Assembly: GCF_052857255.1 (NCBI RefSeq)
Contig: NC_135497.1
Location: 111,922,880-111,986,879, forward strand
DNA from: Amblyomma americanum
Taxonomy: Eukaryota > Arthropoda > Arachnida > Ixodida > Ixodidae
Direction of reading: 5' to 3'
Length of the DNA: 64,000 nt
The notes beneath the pieces were generated by a model. It searched no databases, was not told where the DNA came from, and saw only the letters and a list, made by a program, of their open reading frames with translations. Made by a program: the position numbers and the translations under genes. Each line of letters starts with the position of its first letter. Positions within the stretch are counted from its first letter, which is position 1. Shown piece by piece: positions 51,909 through 63,858 of this stretch.

Positions 51909-53092
51909 ACACTCCTGAACAGGGCCTCTCGTTAAAGGCAGGAGCTTCAGTAAAAAAAGCTTTCACGGCCAAGCGCATGCTACCATAGGTGCAGGCCCTG
52001 TGAGCATGCCCAGCTGCAGCTATGTTCATAAGAAACAGCCTTGTGCTGTTTTGTCTTCTCACTGTTTGTCCAGTTAATTCGCCATGTGATTGCTGTTTCT
52101 GCTCTTTTCTTGCCAGAAAGACATTTTCTTGTGCCAGTATTTTTTCTTCATGCAGTAAGTACCATTTGCTCACCTGTGGGCCACTGCAATGACTGGTAGA
52201 AAATGCAAGAGGATCTGCAGGTCACTGCTTTGTGGGTACATGTTTGCTGCTTTTTGTGCAGGATATGGTATTTTTTGCACGATATGAAGCACTGAAGCTC
52301 ACGAAAGTAGGTGGCAGTGCTGTGTGCACTGGTATGCAAGGTGTGGGCAGAACTTTATTGGCAGTTTTTTTTTTTCTTTGTCTTGTGAATTTGTTCAGCG
52401 TGTCTCATTTGCAGTAAGTACCTGCTGTGTTTTAGTAGAAAGTCATGTATTTTTTTTTTTTTTGCAACATTTGATTGAAAGGGATCAGTGTACAATGCAG
52501 TGCAACTTGTTAGTGGCTATGGTGCAAGTATAAAAATATGCCGCATGAAAATATTTTTTAAACCTTAAGGGAGGACATGGTTTTCAGGATAAGTTTTCCT
52601 ATTTCTTAATGGATTTGGATTATAATTTCCATGCACATCAGTAATGCCACTGTGGCGAAATCTGCTGAGTTCCAGTGATATATTCTGAACCTGCAGACAC
52701 AAAACATGGTACAAAATTGGATCAAGGTGCAATCTTGAATACGAAGAAATTTCACTGAGCTCAAAATGGCATCACTCAGTTGCAGTACTGCAGATATACT
52801 GGTGTTCGAAAAATGAGGTTTTTTGCATTTAGTGATATTTCATACCACTGTGGTCGAAAATTAATTTTTTTAGGTGACTTCCTGATTTTCAGCACAGAGC
52901 TGTGGGACCACATGCAAGTGTACAAAGAAATAGTACGAGTTACAAGATGTTGATTTTTTTTTGCAATTTTTTTTGCAAGCCATGTCCTACTTTAAGGCAT
53001 TAAGGAACTGTCAATATTTATATAATGCTGTGCATATCACAGCAGGAAGCTTCTAGAAAATTGTGGAAACACCACGCTTAAGGCTTCTTAAT
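51909..53092 (+). other. PCIF1 3' UTR or downstream flank
   Basis: Starts directly after TAA. T-rich with poly-T runs at 52366-52375 and 52451-52464; no AATAAA was seen here, so the 3' UTR may extend further right. Confidence 0.45.
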
Positions 53093-54766
53093 TTAAAGGA
53101 ATACTAAAGATGATTTCAATTATGGCTTCAATAACGTGTGTTGCCGGACTAGTTGGTTTTGCATTTTTCCATGCTGAGATTGCACTGCCTCAGGCCATTT
53201 CGATGTAGACGTGGCATGCATGTACTCACGTCACTGCATTGCATAGGGGTCACATGCATATCGAAATCCGTGCTTTAGGCGGTGTGCCAGGTTTGCAGTT
53301 GCTTTGACTCTTCGAAAACGTTTTGCGACGTGCTGTGTGAACATACTGGCGACGTGACTTTCTGCAAAGACTGTACTTGGAACCACTATCACTGTCATTT
53401 CCACAGTAGTGCCCATGCTAGGTACGCCAGAAAGGAGAGTAGTAAAAAAATATGCTTAGCAAGGTGCTCGTCTGCGGTGCAAGAAGCGAGACTAGAGTGC
53501 AGCGACGCCGACAACACGCTTCTTCCGCTTGCTTGGTGTTGCTAGGCCTAATGTTCTACACGCTGAAGCCACTGCACTGCAGCAAAATTGCTTTGGAACT
53601 CCACCACTTATCATAAAATGTCAGAAGTTGCTACATTTCACTGTCGACGCAGTAACTTCAACGCTCCAAAACAAATGCTCAACTGATTTTTCTTGCACCT
53701 TCGTCAGTAAAGCAAGCAGAAAGCTGCCTTGCACCAACAGCCATAGACCGCAAGCACGAAGTCCGAGCCCCCAAGCTGTCGACAAAACCATCGCAGGCAC
53801 CGGATTGTGTCTATGAGCACATGTCAGCTCATTTAATCCAATTTTGCAGTGCATGTCAGCAGTGCTTATTGAAAGTGCAAACTGACTTCGACAGCTGTTT
53901 TTGGTGAAACCAAACAAGATGAATATTTGCATGTGGGGGAAAAAAAAAAAGATAGCTGCTTACCCACAAAAATTTCGTTGACACGTAACCTTGCCTTAAA
54001 AATAGTTAATTGTGGGGTGAAATAATTGCATTGCCTTCTTTGGGTTGCTGACGGGGAATCGTAAATACTTGACTGTGGCAGAAATTCTTTTGTAGCAGCG
54101 TTCATTGTAGCAGGATTTGGCTGTATCACTGTTGAGGAAAGTATATTATTGCTGTATCGTACCGATACCCGCCTATGGAGGCTAACGAAAAGGGTAGAAC
54201 CCAAATTGAGGCCTAGGCAGCGAGCTATGGAAAGAAAAATGATAAGTATAAAGATAAGAGATTGGATAAGAGCAGAGTGGGCCAGGCAACAATCTCAAGT
54301 TATTGTTATCCTAGTTGAAATCAAAAAGAAATGGACATAGCATGTAATGCAAAAGCAATAAGATAACTGGTGGCCGTTAAGGGTAATTAATGGACTGGAT
54401 TCCAGGAGATGACTAGTGTAGCAGGGGGAAGCAGAAAGTCAAGGTGAGAAGATTAGATTAAGAAGTTTGTGGGGATAAGTTAGCCTGCAACAGGTGAAGG
54501 ATAGGGTTGATTAGAGGGATATGGCCATTCTCCTTCAGTGGACGCATTTGGCTGCTGCCAATGATGATCATGATGAACAACATTACAGGTGACTTCAGAA
54601 ATTGTTTTAGAGTGTGGAAAATGTACAGCCGCATTGAAGATGTTTTTCTTATTGAGGAAATACATCGAAATATGTTTTAAAAGGAATCGAGTGGGTCTGA
54701 AGGCTCTGAAGCCCTTTTCTGAAAGCAGCTTGATGACGATTGAAATCATCTTTAGTGACCTTTGAA
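53093..54766. mobile_element. TTAA-like MITE with internal LINE relic
   Basis: The left end AAAGGAATACTAAAGATGAT TTCAAT is mirrored on the right by ATTGAAATCATCTTTAGTGACC TTT, about 26 bp with few mismatches. Tips resemble a degraded TTAA. It encloses a small ORF (53282-53545) without recognisable domain and the LINE relic at 54170-54575. Confidence 0.65.
54170..54575 (+). pseudogene. C-terminal relic of a LINE reverse transcriptase
   Basis: Reads RQRAMERKMISIKIRDWIRA and VIVILVEIKKKW, then decayed NWWPLRVINGLD, ending ILLQWTHLAAANDD and GATGATCATGATG. R.MERKML.I.LRD.IR and the final QWT.. are the C-terminal blocks of many arthropod LINE ORF2 proteins, followed by the (TGA)n-type tail. Several stops. 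It is nested in the MITE 53093-54766. Confidence 0.65.
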
Positions 54767-57700
54767 AAAACACACTATTTTCTCATTTAATTCTGACATT
54801 AATATTATTGGCTTTTTAAAGCACTCTAGGTGATGTTAATTTTGCCATTCTCTTTTTAATGCACCTCTGTGTTACCCTGCTTACACTTTGGTGTCCCCTG
54901 CTTTGTGAGGTGTTTCAAATATTTAAATGTTTCTTATTGTTAAATCTCTTTTAATTCATCACCCATCTCATTTATGACTAATACTACATAGCTCTTTGCT
55001 GGAGAGGCTTTAAACATTATCATTTTGCGCATTGATAGTGTGAAAGGATATGAATGTGGCAATTGTTTCACCAGTTTTACTTTGTTCGGAAGTCATCGGG
55101 CCTCATTGCAAACAGTGCAGACTACATTGAAGTTGCTTCTTATCTTTTTATCCTATGGAAGCCTACTAGGTGAAATGTAGCAGTGTATAGACTCACTGCA
55201 TTGAATCAGTGTTGTTGTGTGTGTGTTACAGGTTTTGCATATTTCAGTGCAATTTTACTGCTGTCATTTAATTTATGCGTGCTCAAGCTTTTCAGAGTAT
55301 GCTTTTATTTAGATGCCAGGTGTGGCTTTATATTTTTGAGTGCTTAAGCTGCGTCATTGGTTCTTCTGTCAGCAAGATAATGGAGTTGACATTTTCGCAA
55401 ACATTCTCAGCTGGGATCACAGTGAATAGTTGTTTGTGCCAAATTCAGTGTACTTTTAGTATTTGTATGTATTTATCCATTGATGTGCAAGGTGTGCATC
55501 ATTCGTTCTGTGTTTATTGTGTCACCTCACATATTGGTTATGTGTTGGTTTTGCTTTAAGTTAAGGACATATCAGTTTTGTTGCACCATTTGTTGCCTCC
55601 CTTCTCGGTGATTTTCCGTTGGCTTTGTCATAGTTGGCATGAAATTTATGCTACAGGAATAGCTTCCACAAACAGTGCTTGGTGGTCATAATAATGTTTC
55701 TTTTTAAGTCATGACCTTTAACTTGCTCATATTTTTGTGTGTGTATAAGGTTACAAACACAGAAGAGGCAGTTCTGTCAAATGTATGTTACTTGTGGTTA
55801 TGAAGCTATTAACATTTTAAATGCAGTGTGCTGTGTCAAATGAGCCCAAAATGATGTCTGCTTGAATTCGTATCTTCTGAGTGGGATTTTTCCTTTTACT
55901 GTAGATTTATTGAATAAGCACTGCTCATATTTTAGTCTATTTAGATCTTTGGCATTGAGAAACCAAAGCAGTTTTAACAGAACTGCACAGCATTACATCA
56001 ACTTTTTTATGCCTGCCCAGTCATGTTTTTTTTTCTCTTCACTCCTCATTCTTGAATATCTTGATCTCAAACCACATGAATGGAAAGGATGGTTGTACAT
56101 AATATTGCCTTTCATTGCTCATATAGAAACTAAAGGAAATGACTGTTGTCCTTATGTAAGCATAAGCTGACCCCATTACTTATTGAATGTTTACGTTTGG
56201 AACTCTAAAAGGAATAAAAAAGCGTGTGCTACTGGCCCGTCTCATCACTGAGAAGCTTAGACTCTAATTGTTTATGTAAAATCTGCTAACGCCATTTTTT
56301 AGTAACCACTTATGTATGGTTCTAATATCAGTGGTAGTTAATATTTTCGATACTTTATTAAAGGTTCATGAAAGCTTGAGTAATGCATTGATATCGATAC
56401 CAAAGCCCTGCTCACCAAAGTTGGTGATGGAACCGGAAATGGAAACTCATCTTAGTACTTTCTTCCTTAAAAATGTTCCTTGTTCTCTTTTACTTTTTTC
56501 CTTATTGCGTCCCTCATAGCCCGAGTCGCTTTGGTGCAAAAATTTTCACATAAATATATGCTCTATTGATGCATCATTCTATGCACATTCTCGCGAAGCC
56601 AGCTTGTGAAAGCGTGACTAGTGGTAGTATTCGCATAAATACGGTGTGCCTTCAGGAATTTAGATGGCTGCACTCACAGAGTATATTACTACTGAGGCTG
56701 CCGATAGATTGGCTTCTGAAAGGAACGGCTGGAGCTGTTAACACTTTGCAATTTTACCTCGCTAACCTGTCTAGCTCCGGTCGAGCTGTGCCAAGGTCGG
56801 CTCCAGGAAAATCGTGATGGGTCGGCGGGAAGAAAGAGGAGAGCGGCCGGGCAGGCGGGCGTAGAATCTTTGTTAGGCATGAGGCCTGTGTGGCATTTTT
56901 CTGCATAGAAATAATAGAAATAAACAAAATGCAGTGGAGAGAGCTTATTTCACATATACTAGCCAGGGGCCCTGATGCATGCTCCAACCATAAAACGGTT
57001 AGGGCCTGAACAAAGTACTTTGCAGATTTTTCTGTGGTCAAGCAAATTTCCGGGGTGGCTGCCACCGCCCCTCGCCTCCCTCCCCATGGCACGTCACTGA
57101 GCTCTGCTGGTTAGCATTACTTCACTTGTTCCATCCCTGGCTGCTAATGCCTCATTTAGATAATGAAATGCAAAAGCACCCTGCAATGAAGTTTAATTTT
57201 ACATTGAAGAACCCCAGAAGTAGTTCGAATGAATCCTAGGTTGCCCCTCATCGAGGGTTCCCCCTGGACAGCAGCATTGCGGAGGGATGTAAAACCACAT
57301 TAGTTTGTTGATATCGGTGTCAAGGCTTAGCTGCTATAAATTGTCTGTTGTCTTGCACAGCAAAAATTGTGGCTCACTTATTATAAGCTGCTTTTGCTTT
57401 CTTATTTAGGCTTGCTAGGTATTGCAGTGTATTCTTGTTAGGGGTGAATGTTGCGGTTTTCCCATTACATTACTCACAGTAGCAGTGTCAGCTGCAGTTG
57501 TTTTGATGCTGTTGCACAAGGTTTTTGTTTTTTGTTTCATAAGAATCCTAAGTACAGACATTATACATTGATATGTGCAAGCTGCAAATAGGCATGCAAC
57601 TTGCAATCCATGAGAACCAGTAATAGCAACTGTACGTGAGCAAACGTTTATCCAGTTAAGTTCAAGTTCCTTTCCTTCTGCCAGCACTCGTAGCCCAGAG

Positions 57701-58730
57701 GTGTGCTTGTGACTGGCTGTCCTCACTTTTGCCTTCTTTGGTGTGTTGACGTTTGTGGACATGCACACATCCATCTTATATGTATAGTTTCATGTCTCAT
57801 TCCTCCTTCACCTTCGTCTCATTCCTCCTCCGCCATCATGAAGATCGCTCATTGTACTTCATCATATTCATACCGAACTTAAACATTTGCATTGTAGAAC
57901 TCAAAACTTGTTCATCCCTTCAGTAAGCTAAGCAAGGAAAGTAATACTTACGAGAACTATATAAAAATATTCTGGCAAACTGTGGTATGCTCTAAACAAT
58001 ATCATTGGTGTTGGAGAGCGGTCTCTCTAACCCAATCACTCAAACTGCAGGATAGTAAAACTGAAATGCAGCAACAGTGGAACGCATCTACTTCTGTCTC
58101 AGCTTTGCAGCCCTTCAGTGTGCTGTAGCTTCCAGCATGTTATCATGCCCGCTTGTCTGTTTTTGCACATGGTGTAGTAGTTGTACATACTGTAAATAAA
58201 GCACTGCTTTCTGAATTACTCATGGGGACACCCTTTTGATACAGTGTGGCGTGATGCTGAATGGCTGTGAGTCATGCATTCGACATCATTTGTATGCATT
58301 TCTTTGTGCTGTATTTGCTGTGTAATTCTGTTGATAATTGGCACCCGGTTTTCAAATCCATACACTTGTGATTATGCTGTGGTGGTCATTTTGTGTTCAG
58401 GTTTGTAACACAGAAACCACCAAAGAAATAAAAATCCAAAAACTGACCCGAATGCCTTCCCTGTTTATAAGGCCTTGATTGGACCTCATTGCTTGCATGA
58501 CCTCACTGCAGATCGCTACCATTGCTCTCTTCATGTGTTGCAAGTCAAACGCTGGCTGTGCTGTGCTTGTGTGAGTTGATTAGGTGTGGCATACTAAATC
58601 TGCATGATGTCCATGCTTTCTTGAATTGAGCACAGCAGTGCAAGTGCAGTGCTTCAGTGCCAGATAATGCTGAAGTACGCTGCTCAAGCTGTTGCTAAAG
58701 CACAGCCAGTTGTGAGGACAATAGATGCAC
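54767..58730. other. AT-rich flank, possible PCIF1 3' UTR, no gene recognised
   Basis: Long T-rich stretch with several AATAAA motifs (56213, 56928, 58195, 58425). Sparse short ORFs only. No TIR pair or coding similarity recognised. Confidence 0.4.
58195..58200 (+). promoter_or_regulatory. candidate polyadenylation signal for PCIF1
   Basis: AATAAA preceded by TGTACATACTGTA and followed within 70 bases by a GT-rich stretch. It lies about 6.3 kb after the PCIF1 stop, so it would imply a long 3' UTR containing a MITE. Other AATAAA copies at 56213 and 56928 are alternatives; only transcript data could choose. Confidence 0.3.
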
Positions 58731-58836
58731 ATGTATCATTAGATGCATCCTGTTTTTTTTTTCTGCTGAATGATTAATTGCTAATGTATCATTAGATGCA
58801 TCCTGTTTTTTTTTTCTGCTGAATGATTAATTTGCT
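58731..58836. repeat. tandem duplication, period 53 bp
   Basis: ATGTATCATTAGATGCATCC, then TG, ten T and CTGCTGAATGATTAATT, occurs at 58731-58783 and again at 58784-58836, almost identical. Includes a palindromic ATGTATCATT/TGCAT-rich core. Confidence 0.9.
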
Positions 58837-59579
58837 GTAACATAGGCAACAGCCAAACCCCTTCTGGACTATAGCAACTCGGGCGGTACAGAGGTCACGT
58901 GGCATGTGCGCCTCGGAGTGACATACACTGGTGGGCATTGCTGTTCACACGCCAAAAACTCACTGGGTTTGGAAGGTGCGCGAGCTGTGGAAAATTTGTT
59001 GAGCCATAGCTTCTAGGGTAATGGAGTTTTCGAAATTCAAAGAATTGATAAGGCTATTGTTAACAGCGAGCTTCAAATATCTAATTGCAAAGAGATGCTT
59101 AACTAAGCGGAAAAGTTTGTTACAGATCTGTTAATAATCTTGCTGGAAAACATGTTTAACCTGTTTTCTGATCTCGGCCAGTACTGATTTACCGCAAAAT
59201 TCATGTTTATACCTCAAAAAGTCTGTTTAAAAATTCGTAGCGGACTTCGTTGAAGCGCAGTAGCATTAGCCAGGTATGCGTGCGATGTTTTTCCAGCCTG
59301 AACATAAGCTCAAAAGTAAGCATGGTGCCGGCCTTTTGGGTAAAATGTATGTAGAATTTCGTAGATGTGAAGGAAAGGCATTTTACTGTGGACTGTAAAA
59401 TCTCTTATTGGTGTCTTGTATAGCTTTAGATATTTTGGATCGCTGTAGCATTTTTTTGTGGATGCATGTGAGATATATATACCGTGCTTAGTAGGTGTGT
59501 TAAATAATTTGTTGGGTTAGGTTAAAAATTCGTAAAATTCGGGTTTACTGTATGCACTGTGCGCGATGCAAGAATGCAC
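58837..59579. other. intergenic sequence with an isolated pogo-like end
   Basis: TTCGGGTTTACTG followed by TA at 59538-59552 resembles a pogo-type terminus; no left partner was found. Otherwise featureless. Confidence 0.35.
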
Positions 59580-60230
59580 GCACCTGTCGGGCAGTAGTCA
59601 GCAGGACGGAAGGCATATTCTCTGCTTCATCCTTTCCCTCAAGGCGCGGTTGAGGTGTTCACCGAGACAGTTGTTGCGCATTTCCTTTCCTGGTAACCTA
59701 GTTTTCATTTTCGATTAACGGTGCCTAGCTATAGTCGGGGACAACTTAAGAACACAGCGGCTTTTCACCGTCAAAGGACCCCCTTCCAGCCAGTGGCGTC
59801 GTCTGATCCTCATGACCCTGCTAGTGTGACTAAGCAGGGAGTGGCAGATGAAAAGGGATAATCCCTTCTTCCCTCTATGTTCGTGGATAGACCCCTCTCT
59901 AAAGTGCCTTGAAGCAGCTTGCCTCCGCTTTCAGGGTGAGGACACCCTTTGTACCACCTCGCGCCGCCGTTTCCCCCTCGCAGCGGCATGTTGGGTCTCG
60001 CGCGCCGGTCGCGTACTACGCGCTTATGCGTGTGGCGGGGTTTGCGGTTACGTGGCGACTGATCTGGAAATAGCAACACCCTCTCAATGCTAAGGCCTCT
60101 CCACCGGCCGCGTGACGTCACGCCAAGGGACCGTGCAGGCCCCGCGCTCCGCGATTTCAGCGCGCCGCGCCCGTCTGCACTATTCGGGTACTGCCGTACG
60201 TAGCTGCCTTATAAGTGATTCCTTCATTTT
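59580..60230. other. CpG-rich patch, unassigned
   Basis: Markedly richer in CG than the flanks, especially 59940-60180 (GCGCGCCGGTCGCG, GACGTCACGC, CGCGCCGCGCC). Open frames exist on both strands (59810-60121 minus, 59848-60093 plus) without recognisable domains. Could be a promoter-like CpG-rich segment or a repeat fragment. Confidence 0.35.
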
Positions 60231-60751
60231 CATTTTTGTCGTTGCTGCAGAAAAGAAATTCGCTAGTTTGTGCGCGCCTTAGGCTATCATTTTATCTGCT
60301 TTATATATATTTTTTTTATTGCAGAACACCTTATTGTCAAGAAAGTTCGAGCTGCTAATACAGTTTTTTATAATAAACAATTTAGCATACGGCCGCCAAT
60401 TTCGCATTATTGGTCATTATAATAAAAAATTGATTAGTTAATTTCAATTAATCATCTAATTATTAGGTTCTATCACGTACATGATGTCTGCCGTGCGGTA
60501 AAATCCATCCGCACAGACCGCACATGCGTATATCTAGTTGTTAAAGTAGAAGTTCGTGAACATTGAAAAAAAAAACACCGTCTACTGCGCATTGTGTTAG
60601 TTTTATTCTGTATTGTGTTTTGCTTAAAGCTTTCACACACAGCAATAATGACACTCACAATAATGTTGCGCTGTTGAGTATTTGTACAGCTAATCTGACC
60701 CTTACAATAAAAAACGACGAGACACCAGCAATGAAGTGTGCGCAAAGCATT

Positions 60752-60757
60752 TTTATT
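60752..60757 (-). promoter_or_regulatory. polyadenylation signal of the transposase gene
   Basis: AATAAA on the minus strand 15 bases after the stop codon (a second, AATAAAAA-like context follows). The distance is short, as is usual for transposon-encoded genes. Confidence 0.6.
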
Positions 60758-60772
60758 GCTTGGGAATAAAAC

Positions 60773-63433
60773 TTACTTCTTCTTAAGCGTTGCTGCTTTC
60801 CGGGCTGCGGCCTTCTGCTGCGCATTGTCTTGTATGGCATCATTTCTTAGTTTGCAAAAGTTGTTTAGAACAACGTTGGTTGCAACGCGTACTACCAAGC
60901 GCAGGAGAGTTTGTGCAGTGTGGCCATTTTCACATGTCTCAATGTCGTGTTCGTCCAGGAGGGAAATCGTCTGTGAAATCACGACACCACGTTGATTTCT
61001 ACAGGAGAGAAAATCTTCCGCGGTTGCTCCAAAAGACAACTTCTCTGCAACTAGTTTAGTCATCAGTACCATGTGAACTGTGCATGGCTGGGGAAACTTC
61101 AGCCCTCCTCTCGACAGGTTAGCTATCATGGCAGTATTTTCCGCTTCGATCTCTCGATTTTCAATCACCAATGTGCTGAAGCAAGCAGAACATGAAAGCT
61201 TCTTTAAAGCAGCATGAGCAGCGTATCCTGCAATGTAGACAATAGCATCCATGTCAGAGTGGGCGTGTGTAATATCGTCGTCGCTGACAGCCACAGAAAA
61301 GTTGCATGGGACAAGATCCTCACTTACGTCTTCAAACTCTGTTTCCTCGCGTGGAAATGTCAAAAGTTTTTGAAGACGAAGCTTCTTCTCACATTCGTAG
61401 AGCTGACGCACGGAAATGTGGTACTGTGATCCTGCCAGCTGGCGGTAACGGCCGAACCGGTCTTCTAGCGCATCCGTCTGAAATTTGCCCAGCAGTACGT
61501 ACTTGAAGTGAAGTTCTTCTAAGCAGTAGCGCGAGAGTTCTACCAGAGAATAGCATGACAGTCGCAAAGCACTGTGAGTCTCTTTCGTCAGCGAGCCACT
61601 GGTGATGTTTATTCTTGCCCAAGCGTCCAACCAGTCCACAACGCCGCTCAGGAAAGCTAACTGTGTGTCATCAACAGACCTTACAGGGTCTTGCATGCTG
61701 TCCCTTAGCCTCTGGCCTTTGCAAGGGGTCTTAACATTGACTATTTGCCACCATGTGAGGATAACGTCAATGAAAAGAGCAGTCGACTCAGCTTGAGGAA
61801 TCTTGAACGCGGAACCATGTGTCCTGAGGGCATTTGAAACAAACTGATTAATGACGTCGAGAGCGAGCTTTACATTTTGCCGCTCCATTGAGGTTGGATT
61901 CACGGCTTTTGCGTTCAGTCTGTAAGCAGCCTTCACAAGCGACGTCTTCTCTGAAGAATAAAGCTGCCGCACAGCTGCGAAAGAAGCAGCTTTCATACGA
62001 GGAGGCCCTTCGGGCATTGCTCCACTCAAGTCCATTTCAGGGAAATAGAGGCATGTTCCAGGGTTTTTCTGGTTAATCCAATTGTTCCTAATGCACTTCA
62101 AGAGATGCACAGGATCGACCACGTAGAAAAGAGGGCGAGCGTTATCGGCTGGATGGGGATAGACAATGCTCACCTGAGGACTTGTAGCAAATAACGACAT
62201 CATCTTGCGGTTCAGAGCGTTGTTGTCCGTTATCACAGCGATAATTTTGAGCCCCATTTTCTCAACATTAATGATTATGTTCTTAGCATGCTCGTGCAAA
62301 ATTTCTGCGCTCAGTTTGCTCACAGGTAATATGTGAATGACGTCCTTGTTTGCAGAAAGGAGTGATTGTACCATGAACACATGGGCTGTTGTTGCTGGTT
62401 CCGTTGAATGAACCGACGATCCTACTATTGTGCCCCCTTTGTAGTCGAAGTATGGTTTTATGTGGATCTCATCGATCATCAGGGTCACTGTCTTCTCGTG
62501 GTCTTTCATTGATTTGACTCGTTCTCGGATGTAGGAGAGACAGTGCGGTTGATTTTGCTCCACAAGAGGGTCAGCTTTGTAATTTGAGCAAACACGGCGC
62601 AGTGTGGAAGGATGGGGCAGAATGATTCTTGATGCAGCTCTTGTGAAGTGATATGCGTGAGGAGAAATTGAATTCAAAATACTGGCGAATACCAGCAGCT
62701 CTGCGCTATACACATGCTGTTTCGCGAGGAGAAGCTCTATCTGCTCAACCAGAAATTTCAGCAAAGAAGACTGTTCTTTCGTCGTATCACTGTCCTCAAT
62801 GAGGTCTGCAAGCAGTGAACCGACAAACTGCAATACTTTAGTATGTTTCGACTCTTTCGTCACCTCAGGTATATTATGCAAGCCTATCTCGAGTTCTTCT
62901 AGCAGCAAGGACAGGCTGGAGGTGTCGCATACTTGAGCTGGCAGAATCCTGCCTGAAGGAAGCGACAGAAGCTTCACTCCATTCAAGAAAACAGAAAGTG
63001 ACAGATCAGGGAGAACTACCAAGGCGCATTTCACATTAGGTGAAGGATCATTCTCGATGAGAAGGAACCTAACGCACTGCTCATCGACAGAAACGGTCCA
63101 GAATTTCGTGTTGCAGATTCCAGGCAACTTAGATTTGAACTCCTCGTAAGATGAAACTTTGTTTCTTTTCTGTTCAAGCTCATTAGACTGAAGTGACTTC
63201 CTCATAGCCTCCTGCAAAGCAGCGTTTTCCCTTCTTGCTTTTTTCGTCTCTGGCGATTCACTCCGTCCAGGCGTTGAGGACAAGTATTTTGGGCAGTTTG
63301 GAAAAACAGAAGGCGCAGCATCAATCTTCAACTGTAGCCTGTCACGCTTCACCTCTATTATTTTCCCTGTCAGTTCATCTTGGTGTGACAACGTCGTAAT
63401 GAAGTCGCCTGCGTGGAAGTGCAGTTCACACAC
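60773..63433 (-). CDS. exon 2 of the THAP/P-type transposase
   Basis: Begins VCELHFHAGDF directly after the acceptor TTTTCTCGTGCAG; supplies the final Cys and His of the THAP finger and the whole catalytic part. An apparent upstream Met (63460) lies in the intron and would leave only half a THAP domain. Ends KAATLKKK and TAA. Confidence 0.92.
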   Translation of the reverse strand: MCELHFHAGDFITTLSHQDELTGKIIEVKRDRLQLKIDAAPSVFPNCPKYLSSTPGRSESPETKKARRENAALQEAMRKSLQSNELEQKRNKVSSYEEFKSKLPGICNTKFWTVSVDEQCVRFLLIENDPSPNVKCALVVLPDLSLSVFLNGVKLLSLPSGRILPAQVCDTSSLSLLLEELEIGLHNIPEVTKESKHTKVLQFVGSLLADLIEDSDTTKEQSSLLKFLVEQIELLLAKQHVYSAELLVFASILNSISPHAYHFTRAASRIILPHPSTLRRVCSNYKADPLVEQNQPHCLSYIRERVKSMKDHEKTVTLMIDEIHIKPYFDYKGGTIVGSSVHSTEPATTAHVFMVQSLLSANKDVIHILPVSKLSAEILHEHAKNIIINVEKMGLKIIAVITDNNALNRKMMSLFATSPQVSIVYPHPADNARPLFYVVDPVHLLKCIRNNWINQKNPGTCLYFPEMDLSGAMPEGPPRMKAASFAAVRQLYSSEKTSLVKAAYRLNAKAVNPTSMERQNVKLALDVINQFVSNALRTHGSAFKIPQAESTALFIDVILTWWQIVNVKTPCKGQRLRDSMQDPVRSVDDTQLAFLSGVVDWLDAWARINITSGSLTKETHSALRLSCYSLVELSRYCLEELHFKYVLLGKFQTDALEDRFGRYRQLAGSQYHISVRQLYECEKKLRLQKLLTFPREETEFEDVSEDLVPCNFSVAVSDDDITHAHSDMDAIVYIAGYAAHAALKKLSCSACFSTLVIENREIEAENTAMIANLSRGGLKFPQPCTVHMVLMTKLVAEKLSFGATAEDFLSCRNQRGVVISQTISLLDEHDIETCENGHTAQTLLRLVVRVATNVVLNNFCKLRNDAIQDNAQQKAAARKAATLKKK

Positions 63434-63858
63434 CTGCACGAGAAAATGAAGCAAGGCCATTCGCCATGACTCTCCATTGCCTAAAACACTAAGTAAAAAG
63501 AGTCTGAATAGTGAACAGCTTTTACATATTTACACAGCTTTTACACAAGCCTTATGCACATCCACAGAACTAAATGCTTCCTGGACAATTCATACATAAG
63601 TGTAAGAAGTGATATCATTGCCTACAAAGACAGCATGCCTTTCCGGGAGCGACAGCTCACAACTAAGATAATTACCAGCGCCTATTAAGCAATATTTCAG
63701 AGTCTTACCCTCGAATGCTCTGTAGGTGTGAAATCCTTCCGTGGAATGGCTCGCAACCAGGCTTTTCTTCGTACTTCGTCTCTTGGGAAGCAATAAACAC
63801 GTACTTTGGGACCATTCTGGTAGTTCCCGCGGCACCCGGGAACACAGCACCGGCCCAT
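60773..63858 (-). CDS. THAP-domain P-element-type transposase, two exons, 936 aa
   Basis: Exons 63858-63709 and 63433-60773 are joined by a 275-bp intron (GTAAGA...GTGCAG, phase 0). Together: THAP zinc finger (residues 1 to about 85; MGRCCVPGCRGN, VYCFPR, RAIPRKDF, CELHF, with C2CH spacing), an AVPTIF-like DAAPSVFP (88-95), and a coiled linker (KKARRENAALQEAMRKSLQS). The RNase H-like transposase core has Asp 371 (MIDEIHIKPYFDY), Asp 453 (VITDNNALNRKM) and Asp 490 (YVVDPVHLLKCIRNNW). The C-terminal block QTDALEDRFGRYRQLAGSQY has the candidate catalytic Glu at about 707. Length suits P-transposase/THAP9-like proteins. Start context AAACATGGG is good. No stop or frameshift. It could be a live element's transposase or a domesticated gene. 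Confidence 0.9.
63709..63858 (-). CDS. exon 1 of the THAP/P-type transposase
   Basis: 50 codons, MGRCCVPGCRGNYQNGPKVR to FTPTEHSR, ending AGG before GTAAGA. It supplies the first two Cys of the THAP C2CH zinc finger. A longer minus-strand ORF over the same bases in another frame (63991-63590) is a shadow. The cut within the THAP domain matches the remaining half at the start of exon 2. Confidence 0.9.

Noticed and set aside
53282..53545. Cys-rich ORF (CQVCSCF, CEHTGDVTFCKDCTWNHYH)
   Set aside because: It looks zinc-finger-like at first but the Cys/His spacing fits no family I know, and it lies in a MITE interior.
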